A stretch of DNA of 10,779 nucleotides from Bacteroidota bacterium. GTDB taxonomy: Bacteria; Bacteroidota; Bacteroidia; Bacteroidales; JADFUO01. Every line of letters starts with the position of its first letter. Positions within the stretch are counted from its first letter, which is position 1. The position numbers were made by a program, and so were the translations under genes. Shown piece by piece: positions 1-7,079 of this stretch. Under the pieces are notes generated by a model. It had not been told where the DNA came from. It saw only the letters and a program-made list of their open reading frames with translations, and searched no databases. Location of the stretch: positions 1-10,779 of the forward strand of contig JAUWKH010000033.1 in the NCBI GenBank assembly GCA_030614305.1, given 5' to 3'.

Positions 1-1
1 A

Positions 2-847
2 ACCGCCACAGGTGAAGCATTGCTCAGGCAGGAATCAAATATGACCCCTGACGATATAAAACGGGAGGCAATGGAGCGAGCCAAAATAGACGCTATTGAA
101 AAAACATTCGGCAGTGCTATTATTCAGGGTAACAGGACGCTTATCAAAAATCAAACAACCGGACAGAAAGTTGAAACCAAAATGGTTTTTAATACAATCG
201 CCGATTCTTATGTTAACGGCGAATGGCTAAAAACATTAAGCGGACCTGATTATGAATTAATTAACCGGGATGGAGAAATTTGGTATAAATGCACAATTAA
301 AGGGAAAATCAGGGAAATGGAAGCCCCGAAAATAAGTTTTGAAGTATTTACGCTGGATTGCCCTGAACTGAAATGCAAAACAGAAGAATTTTTAGAAGAC
401 GAAAATCTTTATTTGTATTTCAAAAGTCCGGTTAACGGTTATATAAATATATTTTTGGACGACGGAAAAAATACATACAGATTATTACCTTACAAAAATT
501 CATCACTAATAAATTATTTTCCTGTAAAAGCTGATAAAGAATATATCTTTTTTTCCGCTTCTCATGATTATTTGAATGAAAAGCATAATATTGACGAACA
601 GATATTGTATGCAGAATCGCAAAGCGACCTGAATAAAATTTATGTGATTTTTTCAGCTCAACATTTTACAAAACCTTTGCTTGAAGACAAAACACACGAA
701 CTGCTTTCGCCAGACGACATTGCTGCGGGATATTCTTTACCAAAATCAATTTCATCAGAAGGCTTTCAATACTGGTTACAAAAATTAAAATCAAAAGATA
801 AAGTTGTTGAATCCAATTATATTTACATCTCAATTGAGAAACCGTAA
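2..847 (+). CDS. DUF4384 domain-containing protein, 5' end outside window
   Basis: The frame is open from the first complete codon at position 2 to TAA at 845-847, so 281 residues are visible and the true start very probably lies upstream. In-frame TTG (20) and ATG (41) exist, but homologous-looking sequence (TGEA) already precedes them. Near the N-terminus, visible residues 14-37 form a Lys/Glu/Ala-rich helix (MTPDDIKREAMERAKIDAIE) of the kind that starts LPP20/FlgT-N-like periplasmic domains. A beta-rich stretch with a conserved-looking IKGKIRE follows. Residues about 134-186 resemble the DUF4384 core: an aromatic-rich YLYFKSP, then NGYINIFLDD, then RLLPY. The C-terminal FQYWLQKLKSKD fits the usual end of these proteins. 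Function is unknown. Related proteins are usually exported, but any signal peptide lies outside the window. The family call rests on pattern memory; that the ORF is coding is secure. Confidence 0.75.
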   Translation, partial: TATGEALLRQESNMTPDDIKREAMERAKIDAIEKTFGSAIIQGNRTLIKNQTTGQKVETKMVFNTIADSYVNGEWLKTLSGPDYELINRDGEIWYKCTIKGKIREMEAPKISFEVFTLDCPELKCKTEEFLEDENLYLYFKSPVNGYINIFLDDGKNTYRLLPYKNSSLINYFPVKADKEYIFFSASHDYLNEKHNIDEQILYAESQSDLNKIYVIFSAQHFTKPLLEDKTHELLSPDDIAAGYSLPKSISSEGFQYWLQKLKSKDKVVESNYIYISIEKP

Positions 848-856
848 AGATAAAAG

Positions 857-888
857 TTTGATGTTTAGTTATAAAATTTATAAGTTTT
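857..888 (+). promoter_or_regulatory. Candidate Bacteroidota promoter for the channel-like gene
   Basis: TTTG (857-860) lies 20 bases before TAAGTTTT (881-888). This matches TTTG-N19-21-TAnnTTTG except for the last base of the -7 box. It would place the transcription start near 894, about 30 bases before the ATG at 926. Confidence 0.35.
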
Positions 889-925
889 AGATTTTAAATA
901 TTCCACAATTAAGCAACTATGACCA

Positions 926-2761
926 ATGTATTTTAACAAAAATTTATTTCTTGGCATTTTATTTATTTTTCTCAATTTTCAGTTTATTACTGCTCAGCCG
1001 GAAGTTGAAGAAGAAATTATTGAGGAAGAGGAAATAATAGAAGTAGAATTAAGAAAAGTGACACTAAATCAACTGGTTGACGAGATTCGTTCATGTAAAG
1101 ACACGGAGTATATTTTAACAGAAGCTGAAATCACACCTGGCGAAAAAGACATCAAATTTCTGGAGGATAAAATATTTTATACACCTTATATTGTTAAATC
1201 ATTAAATTTCGAAAACAAATCAATATACTTTTATGATTGTAAATTTAATTTTCCTGATAATTCTCCTTTAGTATTTAAACTATGGACATTCAATAAATGC
1301 AACTTTGTTAACTGTATTTTTAATACTAAATTATCTTTTGATGATTGTAAGTTTAATAGCAATTTTCCAGTTAAAATCCACAATTGTTTATTTATTGATT
1401 ATATTCGTTTTGTTGGAGAAAATTCAGAAATAGAAAAATTTGAATTTGTAAACTGTACTTTTAATAAATCTCTGGATTTTGAGTTTGATATTAATGTCTT
1501 TTCAATGAATGGTTCAAAATTCATTGCCGACACTAATAAATTCTTAATTGAAGATGAGGAATATACATTTTACCAGCTCAACTTTTCTGAACATAATATT
1601 GAAAATTTCTTTTTAAAAAAATGTAAATTCAACAGCAATGGATTCAAAAATCTTTATTCCATTAATTTTGAAGCTACTGAAATTGGAAAATTTTATCTTG
1701 AAAAAGTTAAACTTGAGACCATCAATTTAACTAATGCAACAATAACAAAGTCCCTCTTAATTGATTCACTTACAGTAACAGGATATATTGGGGTGCAAAA
1801 TTTTGATTTTCCTTTTGAAAATTCAAATGTTCCGTGGTATAATATTAAAGGTGAGAAGTTCTGCATTTTTCAAAATATAAACTCATCGGTTCAAATACCT
1901 TATCAGCCAAAAACCGATGAAGCAATTGCAAACGAAATTCTTTATAACGACCTTATAAGTGCATATAATAAATTTAATGCGATGTATCATACAAGAGGTG
2001 ATATTTCATCGGCTAACGGCTCTTACATAGAAATTAAAGATATTGAAACACGCAGACAAAAATATTTATACCAAATAAACCCAAACTTTAACATTTACCT
2101 GAATTATAAACTTAATGTTTTTTTAAAATATTTCTCTGATTATGCAACAAATCCTGCAAGGTCGTTAATTGTTTCCCTTTATGTAATAATGATTTTCGGT
2201 GTTTTTTATTTTTTCACTTTTTCTAAATGGGATGGTATAAATTATAAATACTTTATCAGAAAATATAAATCACTGGCAATGTATTTTATGTCGAAAAAAA
2301 GTTTACAGGAATTTTATTTCAATGAAATAGAAAATGAATACATTGATTTTAATCAATTCAAAAAACAATATCTTAATAAAAAGAATAAAATTCCATTTTT
2401 TATCAGGTTATTTGGCGCTCCGTTGTATGGTTTTTGGATGGCAAAATACAGGATTACAATATTTGTTTATAAAAAAATTGAGATTCTTGGTGGCACTTGG
2501 GATTCACTTACAATTAGCAGAAAAGTATCAGTTGGATTTATTGTTAGTTTTTTACTTTTTTTATATTTCCTGTTTATTATTTTAATCAAATGTTTTAATG
2601 CATTTATATTAAGCTTGAATATGTTTATCATAATTGGCTTTGGATTAATACCGGAAAAAGGTTTAGCAATGTATTTATGCGTAATTGAAGGTATTATCGG
2701 CTGGTTTCTCCTGACTATTTTCACTATAACATTATTAAGTCAGATATTGCAAAGTGCATGA
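926..2761 (+). CDS. Exported CxF/pentapeptide-like repeat protein with C-terminal K+-channel-like pore
   Basis: A signal peptide (about 1-23, ending FITAQ) is followed by a very acidic stretch (25-42). Residues about 95-290 hold repeats with Cys-x-Phe at C105, C125, C130, C141, C154, C177 and C233, resembling a pentapeptide-repeat beta-helix. TM1 is at about 413-431, after the motif DYATNPARSL. A basic and aromatic linker of about 100 residues follows, then TM2 (about 535-555), a re-entrant segment containing IIIGFGLIP (568-576), and TM3 (about 581-607). The last three elements look like the outer helix, pore loop and inner helix of an Ion_trans_2/K+ channel, with GFG in place of the usual GYG. 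The predicted topology is consistent: repeat domain in the periplasm, linker in the cytoplasm, filter facing outward. The filter lacks the usual Thr residues and the Asp after GFG is Leu, so K+ selectivity is uncertain. Role inferred: an ion channel gated or localised by a periplasmic repeat domain. The ATG at 926 is chosen because it begins the signal peptide. Confidence 0.75.
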   Translation: MYFNKNLFLGILFIFLNFQFITAQPEVEEEIIEEEEIIEVELRKVTLNQLVDEIRSCKDTEYILTEAEITPGEKDIKFLEDKIFYTPYIVKSLNFENKSIYFYDCKFNFPDNSPLVFKLWTFNKCNFVNCIFNTKLSFDDCKFNSNFPVKIHNCLFIDYIRFVGENSEIEKFEFVNCTFNKSLDFEFDINVFSMNGSKFIADTNKFLIEDEEYTFYQLNFSEHNIENFFLKKCKFNSNGFKNLYSINFEATEIGKFYLEKVKLETINLTNATITKSLLIDSLTVTGYIGVQNFDFPFENSNVPWYNIKGEKFCIFQNINSSVQIPYQPKTDEAIANEILYNDLISAYNKFNAMYHTRGDISSANGSYIEIKDIETRRQKYLYQINPNFNIYLNYKLNVFLKYFSDYATNPARSLIVSLYVIMIFGVFYFFTFSKWDGINYKYFIRKYKSLAMYFMSKKSLQEFYFNEIENEYIDFNQFKKQYLNKKNKIPFFIRLFGAPLYGFWMAKYRITIFVYKKIEILGGTWDSLTISRKVSVGFIVSFLLFLYFLFIILIKCFNAFILSLNMFIIIGFGLIPEKGLAMYLCVIEGIIGWFLLTIFTITLLSQILQSA

Positions 2762-2786
2762 TAAAGTATTCTTTAATTAATATATC

Positions 2787-2817
2787 TTTGGAATTAAAAA
2801 AAAAATAAATAAATTTG
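2787..2817 (+). promoter_or_regulatory. Bacteroidota-type promoter for the DUF4282 gene
   Basis: TTTG (2787-2790), a 19-base spacer containing a run of ten A (2796-2805), then TAAATTTG (2810-2817) match the phylum's -33/-7 consensus fully. The predicted transcription start is near 2824, which gives a leader of about 118 bases before the ATG at 2943. Confidence 0.6.
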
Positions 2818-2847
2818 CAAATATAAAATAACCTTATCAGGAATAAT

Positions 2848-2913
2848 ATTGTTAAAAATAACAATTATAGATTAAATTGCATTAGGGAATATTTAATACT
2901 TTAAAATATTAAA
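2848..2913 (+). promoter_or_regulatory. AT-rich 5' leader with two small inverted repeats
   Basis: In the predicted leader of the DUF4282 gene, ATTGTTA (2848-2854) pairs perfectly with TAACAAT (2859-2865) across a four-A loop. TTTAATA (2892-2898) pairs with TATTAAA (2907-2913) across eight bases. Both stems are A/T-dominated and could be chance in such AT-rich DNA. No known riboswitch or thermometer family is recognised. Confidence 0.25.
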
Positions 2914-2930
2914 CATATTATTAATTAAAA

Positions 2931-2937
2931 AAAGGAG
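2931..2937 (+). promoter_or_regulatory. Strong Shine-Dalgarno (AAAGGAG) before the DUF4282 gene
   Basis: AAAGGAG ends five bases before the ATG at 2943. It is the clearest ribosome binding site in the window; the other genes have AT-rich upstream regions without an obvious one. It fixes the start of the small ORF and suggests efficient translation. Confidence 0.8.
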
Positions 2938-2942
2938 TAAAA

Positions 2943-3176
2943 ATGAATGAATTTTTAAAATTTCAAAAAATGATTGCACCAATTGTTATCCAGATTTTAT
3001 TTTGGATTTCAATCGTTGCTAATGTAATCTTTGCATTTGTAACCATGTTTGGTACGAGCTTCTGGTTAGGTTTAGGTATACTGATTTTAGGACCAATTAT
3101 TATCAGACTTTACTTTGAATTACTAATTGTAATCTTTAAGATCTATGAAACACTCAAGGAAATCAAGGATAAATAA
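2943..3176 (+). CDS. Small DUF4282 membrane protein
   Basis: The protein has 77 residues: a short polar start (MNEFLKFQKMIAP), one hydrophobic helix (about 13-37), a short hinge with GTSFWLGLG, a second helix (about 40-68) containing ILGPIIIRLYFELLIVIFKI, and a charged tail (YETLKEIKDK). The start FLKFQKMI, the GPxxxRxYxELLIVxFxI core and the charged tail ending in EIK match the DUF4282 family as I know it. That family consists of short two-helix inner-membrane proteins of unknown function. The gene appears monocistronic, with its own promoter (2787-2817), a strong ribosome binding site and a terminator at 3257-3285. A functional link to the channel-like gene upstream is possible but unsupported. 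Confidence 0.85.
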   Translation: MNEFLKFQKMIAPIVIQILFWISIVANVIFAFVTMFGTSFWLGLGILILGPIIIRLYFELLIVIFKIYETLKEIKDK

Positions 3177-3224
3177 ATCTGCAATTATCTTTATAAAATT
3201 ATTTTCTGTTGATTTATTTTAATT

Positions 3225-3242
3225 CTTGTTTTTAAAACCTTT
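3225..3242 (+). repeat. Imperfect direct repeat, copy 1
   Basis: CTTGTTTTTAAAACCTTT recurs at 3331-3348 with 16 of 18 identical bases. The two copies flank the terminator hairpin. Function unknown; low complexity makes chance possible. Confidence 0.35.
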
Positions 3243-3256
3243 GTTTATTCAATTTA

Positions 3257-3285
3257 GAAAAGCACCTATACGGTGCTTTTCTTTA
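3257..3285 (+). terminator. Intrinsic terminator after the DUF4282 gene
   Basis: GAAAAGCACC (3257-3266) is the perfect reverse complement of GGTGCTTTTC (3272-3281), giving a 10-bp stem with a five-base loop (TATAC) followed by TTTATATAT. It stands 80 bases after the DUF4282 stop codon. The A-tract on the 5' side means it could in principle work in both directions, but no gene reads toward it from the right. Confidence 0.85.
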
Positions 3286-3330
3286 TATATAATTCAAATA
3301 AATTTTATACACCCACTCTTCCATAAGCAA

Positions 3331-3348
3331 CTTGTCCTTAAAACCTTT
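3331..3348 (+). repeat. Imperfect direct repeat, copy 2
   Basis: CTTGTCCTTAAAACCTTT differs from the copy at 3225-3242 at two adjacent positions. It lies between the terminator and the promoter of the GWxTD gene. Confidence 0.35.
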
Positions 3349-3382
3349 AACTTATTATATATTACCGTTATCTGATTTCTAC

Positions 3383-3413
3383 TTGACTAAACAATTATTT
3401 TTATGTAATTTTG
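3383..3413 (+). promoter_or_regulatory. Bacteroidota-type promoter for the GWxTD gene
   Basis: TTG (3383-3385), 20 bases, then TAATTTTG (3406-3413) match TTG-N19-21-TAnnTTTG. The predicted start is near 3420, about 36 bases before the ATG at 3456. Confidence 0.6.
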
Positions 3414-3455
3414 CTTTAAAAACCGGAATATTTAAATTTTTAATACAAAATTATT

Positions 3456-4928
3456 ATGAAAAAAATATTATTTTTAACACTCGGATTAATTTTATCAATT
3501 GGTATTAATATTACAAATGGTAAAAATTTACAGGCTTATCTTTCTACAACAACTTTTTATTCACCTACTGATGGTCCTTATATAGAGACTTATATGTCGG
3601 TATTTGGAAACAGTATAATTTTCACTAAAAAAGATAATGGCAAATTTCAAGGAACAATTGAAGTTATAATGATATTCCGAAAAGATAAAAAAATTGAAGA
3701 TTTTGCCAAATATGAATTATTAAGCCCGGAAGTTGAAGATACAACAAACATTAATTTCAATTTTATTGATCAACAACGGTTTGCTTTACCTAACGGCACT
3801 TATGAATTTGAATTAATTATTTCTGATAAAAACAAGGAAGGCAAACCTTTTAATATTACCGAACCTATCATTATTAATTATCCCCCTGACAAAATTTCGG
3901 TTTCAGGCATTGAACTGATTGAATCTTATACTAAAACATCTAATCCTAACATCTTAACAAAAAGCGGTTATGATTTTATTCCTTACATAACTAACTTTTA
4001 TCCTGAAAATATTAGTAAACTTACCTTTTATTCAGAAGTTTATAATACAGAAATATTTTTCGGAGAAAATCATAAATTTATAATTTCTTATTTTATACAA
4101 TCATTTGAAACCTCTAAGAAACTTCCGGATTTTACAAAAATCAAAAGGGAAAACGCAAAACCAGTAAATATTATCTTCAATGAGTTTGATATTAGTAGAT
4201 TACCTTCAGGTAATTATCAATTGGTTATTGAAGTAAGAGACAAAGAAAACAATATTGTAGCATTTAATAAATTATTCTTTCAACGCAGTAATCCAAACAT
4301 ACAATTTGATATTAGTGATATTACCGCATTAAGTATTGAAAACAGTTTTGCAAGTAAAATTACAAACAAGGATACTTTAAAGGAATATATACGTTCGCTT
4401 AGCCCAATATCTTCCCAAATTGAAAGAACATATGCCTCAAAACAACTTATGAGCTCCGACCTGCAAACCATGCAACAATATTTTCTAAACTTTTGGTTAA
4501 GCCGCGATAATACAAATCCCGAACAAGCATGGATTAACTATCTGGTAGAAGTTAATAAAGTTAATGCAGCTTACAAAACGCCTATAAAAAAAGGATATGA
4601 TACTGATCGTGGAAGAGTTTACTTAAAGTACGGACCTCCTAATATAATTACAGAAAGCTATAACGAACCAAGTGCTTATCCTTACGAAATATGGCATTAT
4701 TACATACTTGGCGATGGTCAAAGAAACAAGAAATTTGTTTTTTATACTTTAGATATTGTTACAAACGACTTTGTTCTTCTGCATTCTGATGCTTTTGGAG
4801 AGCTTTCAAATTATAGGTGGCAGGTTGATCTTCACAGAAGAGACTTTGATCCAAGTAATCTGGACATAACAAAACCTCCTGATGCATGGGGTAATAAAGC
4901 TAATGATTATTATAACATCCCACGTTAA
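3456..4928 (+). CDS. Secreted GWxTD domain-containing protein
   Basis: The 490-residue protein begins with a signal peptide (about 1-22: basic MKK, hydrophobic core, then NITNG), so it is exported to the periplasm or beyond. The middle is beta-rich with two similar-looking segments of the type LPNGTYEFELIISDK (111-125) and LPSGNYQLVIEVRDK (249-263), suggesting Ig-like or macroglobulin-like beta-sandwich domains. The C-terminal region carries the GWxTD signature as GYDTDRGRVYLKYGPP (380-395), preceded by a helical FWLSRD segment and followed by YPYEIWHYY (408-416). Trp of the name-giving motif is Tyr here. GWxTD proteins are found mainly in Bacteroidota and Acidobacteriota, and their biochemical role is not established. 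The gene has its own promoter and is followed by an AT palindrome rather than a strong terminator. Confidence 0.88.
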   Translation: MKKILFLTLGLILSIGINITNGKNLQAYLSTTTFYSPTDGPYIETYMSVFGNSIIFTKKDNGKFQGTIEVIMIFRKDKKIEDFAKYELLSPEVEDTTNINFNFIDQQRFALPNGTYEFELIISDKNKEGKPFNITEPIIINYPPDKISVSGIELIESYTKTSNPNILTKSGYDFIPYITNFYPENISKLTFYSEVYNTEIFFGENHKFIISYFIQSFETSKKLPDFTKIKRENAKPVNIIFNEFDISRLPSGNYQLVIEVRDKENNIVAFNKLFFQRSNPNIQFDISDITALSIENSFASKITNKDTLKEYIRSLSPISSQIERTYASKQLMSSDLQTMQQYFLNFWLSRDNTNPEQAWINYLVEVNKVNAAYKTPIKKGYDTDRGRVYLKYGPPNIITESYNEPSAYPYEIWHYYILGDGQRNKKFVFYTLDIVTNDFVLLHSDAFGELSNYRWQVDLHRRDFDPSNLDITKPPDAWGNKANDYYNIPR

Positions 4929-4939
4929 TTTCAAAACTT

Positions 4940-4966
4940 TTGACAAATAAATAATTTATTTTTCAA
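4940..4966. repeat. 27-bp near-perfect AT palindrome
   Basis: The sequence is symmetrical around A4953, with TTGA at one end and TCAA at the other. Twelve of 13 base pairs match, with one C/T mismatch at 4944/4962. It lies between the GWxTD stop and the candidate -7 box of the acyltransferase gene. It could be an operator for a dimeric regulator or a weak hairpin terminator. Confidence 0.45.
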
Positions 4967-4975
4967 ATATTGAAT

Positions 4976-4983
4976 TACTTTTG
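4976..4983 (+). promoter_or_regulatory. Candidate -7 box for the acyltransferase gene
   Basis: TACTTTTG fits TAnnTTTG and ends 34 bases before the ATG at 5018. No TTG is found at the right distance upstream (only TTTA at 4955-4958), so this is a half-match. The palindrome at 4940-4966 covers the place where the -33 box would be. Confidence 0.4.
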
Positions 4984-5017
4984 CATTGATAATGTTTCAT
5001 AACTACTGATAATCTCA

Positions 5018-5890
5018 ATGTTAATTATTTACAATATTTTCAGGATTTTTGCATGGTTGATTTCCAAACTTCCGTTTTGCCTGCTTTATATTATCTCAGA
5101 TTTTTTATATTTTTTAATCTATTATTTAGTAGGATACCGTAAAAAAGTCACTTTTAATAATTTAAGAAATTCATTTCCGGATAAAAGCGACAAAGAAATA
5201 AAATCTATTGCTAAAAAGTTTTACAGGAACTTTTCTGATACTATCATAGAAGTTATAAAAACAAGAAGCATCACTAAAAAATCGTTAAATAAACGTGTCA
5301 GATATAATAATTTTGAAATAATTGAGGATTTATATAAAAGGAAAAAAAGTGTTTTTATAACTTTTGGTCATTGCGGAAACTGGGAGTGGCTGGGTCTTAA
5401 CGCCTCTTTAAATGCTTTGCATTCTCCATTTGCAATAGTTAAACCTCTAAATAATCCATTCTTCGAAAAATATATAACAAAACTAAGAACAAAATATTAC
5501 AGTAACCTGATACCTATCAAGCAAACTTATCGCACACTCATCAATAATAAGAATGAACTTTGTATTGTTCTTATAGCTTCCGATCAATCACCTGCTAAAA
5601 ACGAAATTAATCACTGGACAACTTTTCTAAACCAGGAAACCCCAGTATATTTAGGTACTGAAAAAATTTCAAAAGTATTGGATTATGCAGTTGTATTTTT
5701 AGATATTCAAAGAATCAAACGTGGCTATTATGAAGTAACTGTTTCGGAAATTACCGATAATCCTAAAGAAACAGCCGAATATGAAATAACTGAAAAATAT
5801 TATCATTTATTGGAAGATGCAATAAAAAAGCACCCTGAAAACTGGCTGTGGTCGCACCGCCGTTGGAAACATAAAAAGGTTGATAACTAA
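5018..5890 (+). CDS. LpxL/HtrB-like lipid A (lysophospholipid) acyltransferase
   Basis: The 290-residue protein fits the usual length of the family. An N-terminal hydrophobic anchor (about 5-37) is followed by GYRKKVTFNNLRNSFP (39-54), typical of late lipid A acyltransferases. The catalytic HxxxxE motif is HCGNWE (H118, E123). DQSP (189-192) and the C-terminal WLWSHRRWK (276-284) are further family hallmarks. By family knowledge it transfers a fatty acyl chain to a hydroxyl of a lipid A precursor at the cytoplasmic face of the inner membrane. Which position or lipid it uses cannot be read from sequence; Bacteroidota homologues may also act on other lipids. The glycosyltransferase downstream fits an envelope role. 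The intergenic distance (154 bases, with a repeat) argues against tight coupling. Confidence 0.9.
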   Translation: MLIIYNIFRIFAWLISKLPFCLLYIISDFLYFLIYYLVGYRKKVTFNNLRNSFPDKSDKEIKSIAKKFYRNFSDTIIEVIKTRSITKKSLNKRVRYNNFEIIEDLYKRKKSVFITFGHCGNWEWLGLNASLNALHSPFAIVKPLNNPFFEKYITKLRTKYYSNLIPIKQTYRTLINNKNELCIVLIASDQSPAKNEINHWTTFLNQETPVYLGTEKISKVLDYAVVFLDIQRIKRGYYEVTVSEITDNPKETAEYEITEKYYHLLEDAIKKHPENWLWSHRRWKHKKVDN

Positions 5891-5942
5891 AACTAAAGCC
5901 ATCTGTAATGAAAATTTTACTTTTTATAATAAATTGCAATCC

Positions 5943-6010
5943 AGTTGGCAGTCTGCAGTCTTCAGTCGGCAAAAATTAAATTGCTGACTACCGACTGGTG
6001 TCTGAAGACT
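5943..6010. repeat. Inverted pair of heptamer tandem arrays (hairpin-forming)
   Basis: The left arm is four consecutive 7-mers, AGTTGGC, AGTCTGC, AGTCTTC, AGTCGGC (5943-5970). The right arm is four in opposite orientation, GCTGACT, ACCGACT, GGTGTCT, GAAGACT (5983-6010). The unit consensus is AGTCNGC. Pairing 5943-5972 with 5981-6010 matches at 20 of 30 positions around an eight-base A/T loop (5973-5980). TATTTTTATA follows directly at 6011-6020, so the structure might also end transcription of the acyltransferase gene. The arms are far richer in G+C than the flanking DNA. No coding potential is seen. Confidence 0.7.
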
Positions 6011-6044
6011 TATTTTTATATTAAGGAATAATTAAACATATATT

Positions 6045-7079
6045 TTGCCAAAGACAGCTATCGTCATATTAAACTGGAATGGGAAGAAATTTCTTGAAGA
6101 TTTTCTTCCTTCAGTAATTAAGTACAGTATAAATGATGCTGAAATAATTATTGCTGACAATGCTTCGGAAGACGGGTCGGTTGATTTTTTAAAAAATAAT
6201 TTCCCAAATATCAGGATAATCAAAAATAAAGCTAATGAAGGTTTTTCAAAAGGATATAATGATGCATTAAAACAGGTTGAAGCAGACTATTATATTTTAC
6301 TTAATTCTGATATTGAAGTTACTGATAACTGGATAAATCCAATAATTAAATTAATGGAAAGCGACAAAAAAATTGCTGCCTGTCAGCCAAAGATAAAATC
6401 ATATAACAACCCTGACAAATTTGAATATGCCGGTGCAGCAGGTGGATATATTGATAAATACGGTTATCCGTTTTGCAGAGGACGATTATTTCAAACTATT
6501 GAAAAAGACAATAAACAATATGATGATGTTGTTGAAGTATTTTGGGCTTCAGGTGCATGTATATTTATCAGGGCTGACCTTTATCATAAATACGGCGGTC
6601 TGGATAACGATTTTTTTGCACACATGGAAGAAATTGATTTCTGCTGGCGATTAAAAAATGAAGGTTATAAAATCATGTTCTGCCCGCATTCAACAGTTTA
6701 TCATATCGGCGGTGGCACTTTACCTAAAAATTCTCCACGTAAAACTTATCTTAATTTCAGGAACAATTTAACATTATTATATAAAAACCTGCCACAAAAC
6801 CGGCTGCTTAAAACTTTTTGTGCCAGACTTTTTTTGGATGGTGCAGCAGCATTTAAATTTTTACTTCAAGGAGGTTTCAAAGACTTTATTGCAGTTAACC
6901 GGGCACATATCAGCTTTTTTAGAAACTTTTCAAAAATCAAACAAAAAAGAAATCAGTTAAAACAAAACAAGGTTTCTATGATATATAATTCAAATATTGC
7001 TTTCGATTATTTCATTAAAAGAATAAAATATTTCTTTGAACTTAATTTAAATAAGTTTGAGAAAAAAACGATTATCTAA
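6045..7079 (+). CDS. Family 2 glycosyltransferase (TTG start)
   Basis: The 344-residue protein opens with AIVILNWNG (5-13), the first strand and loop of a GT-A fold. ADNAS (37-41) and NEGFSKGYNDAL (64-75) follow, then LLNSDIEV (85-92), the acidic DxD-equivalent that binds metal and nucleotide sugar. FWASGACIFIR (166-176) and HMEEIDFCWR (193-202), with the probable catalytic acidic residues, mark the acceptor half. This is the rhamnosyltransferase-like subgroup of GT2, which builds O-antigen or other surface glycans in the cytoplasm; the sugar is unknown. The C-terminal part (about 235-344) is basic and aromatic, suggesting membrane association. The start is TTG at 6045: a stop occurs in frame at 6033, the only other codon choice is ATT (6042), and LPKTAIVILN aligns with the usual beginning of the family. 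AAGGA at 6023-6027 is rather distant for a ribosome binding site. The last 8 bp overlap aroQ tail to tail. Confidence 0.92.
   Translation: MPKTAIVILNWNGKKFLEDFLPSVIKYSINDAEIIIADNASEDGSVDFLKNNFPNIRIIKNKANEGFSKGYNDALKQVEADYYILLNSDIEVTDNWINPIIKLMESDKKIAACQPKIKSYNNPDKFEYAGAAGGYIDKYGYPFCRGRLFQTIEKDNKQYDDVVEVFWASGACIFIRADLYHKYGGLDNDFFAHMEEIDFCWRLKNEGYKIMFCPHSTVYHIGGGTLPKNSPRKTYLNFRNNLTLLYKNLPQNRLLKTFCARLFLDGAAAFKFLLQGGFKDFIAVNRAHISFFRNFSKIKQKRNQLKQNKVSMIYNSNIAFDYFIKRIKYFFELNLNKFEKKTII

Noticed and set aside
919..936. ATG at 919 as an alternative start for the channel-like gene
   Set aside because: It is in a different frame and reaches a stop after five codons.
2334..2585. Plus-strand hydrophobic ORF of 83 residues
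   Set aside because: It overlaps the channel-like gene in another frame, has no ribosome binding site, and its hydrophobicity reflects T-rich membrane codons. The minus-strand frame at 2467-2724 is rejected for the same reason.
2772..2798. TTTAATT/AATTAAA as a terminator of the channel-like gene
   Set aside because: The stem is A/T only, seven pairs with a 13-base loop, and what follows is an A-run rather than a T-run. It also overlaps the DUF4282 promoter.
4940..4945. TTGACA as a sigma70-like -35 box before the acyltransferase gene
   Set aside because: No TATAAT-like box occurs about 17 bases downstream. The hexamer is part of the 27-bp palindrome, and Bacteroidota use a different promoter consensus.
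6421..6654. Plus-strand ORF of 77 residues inside the glycosyltransferase
   Set aside because: Out-of-frame shadow across the conserved acceptor-binding region of GT2; no start signals or family resemblance. The minus-strand frames at 6032-6223, 5763-5972 and 4280-4471 are likewise shadows of real genes or cover the heptamer repeat.
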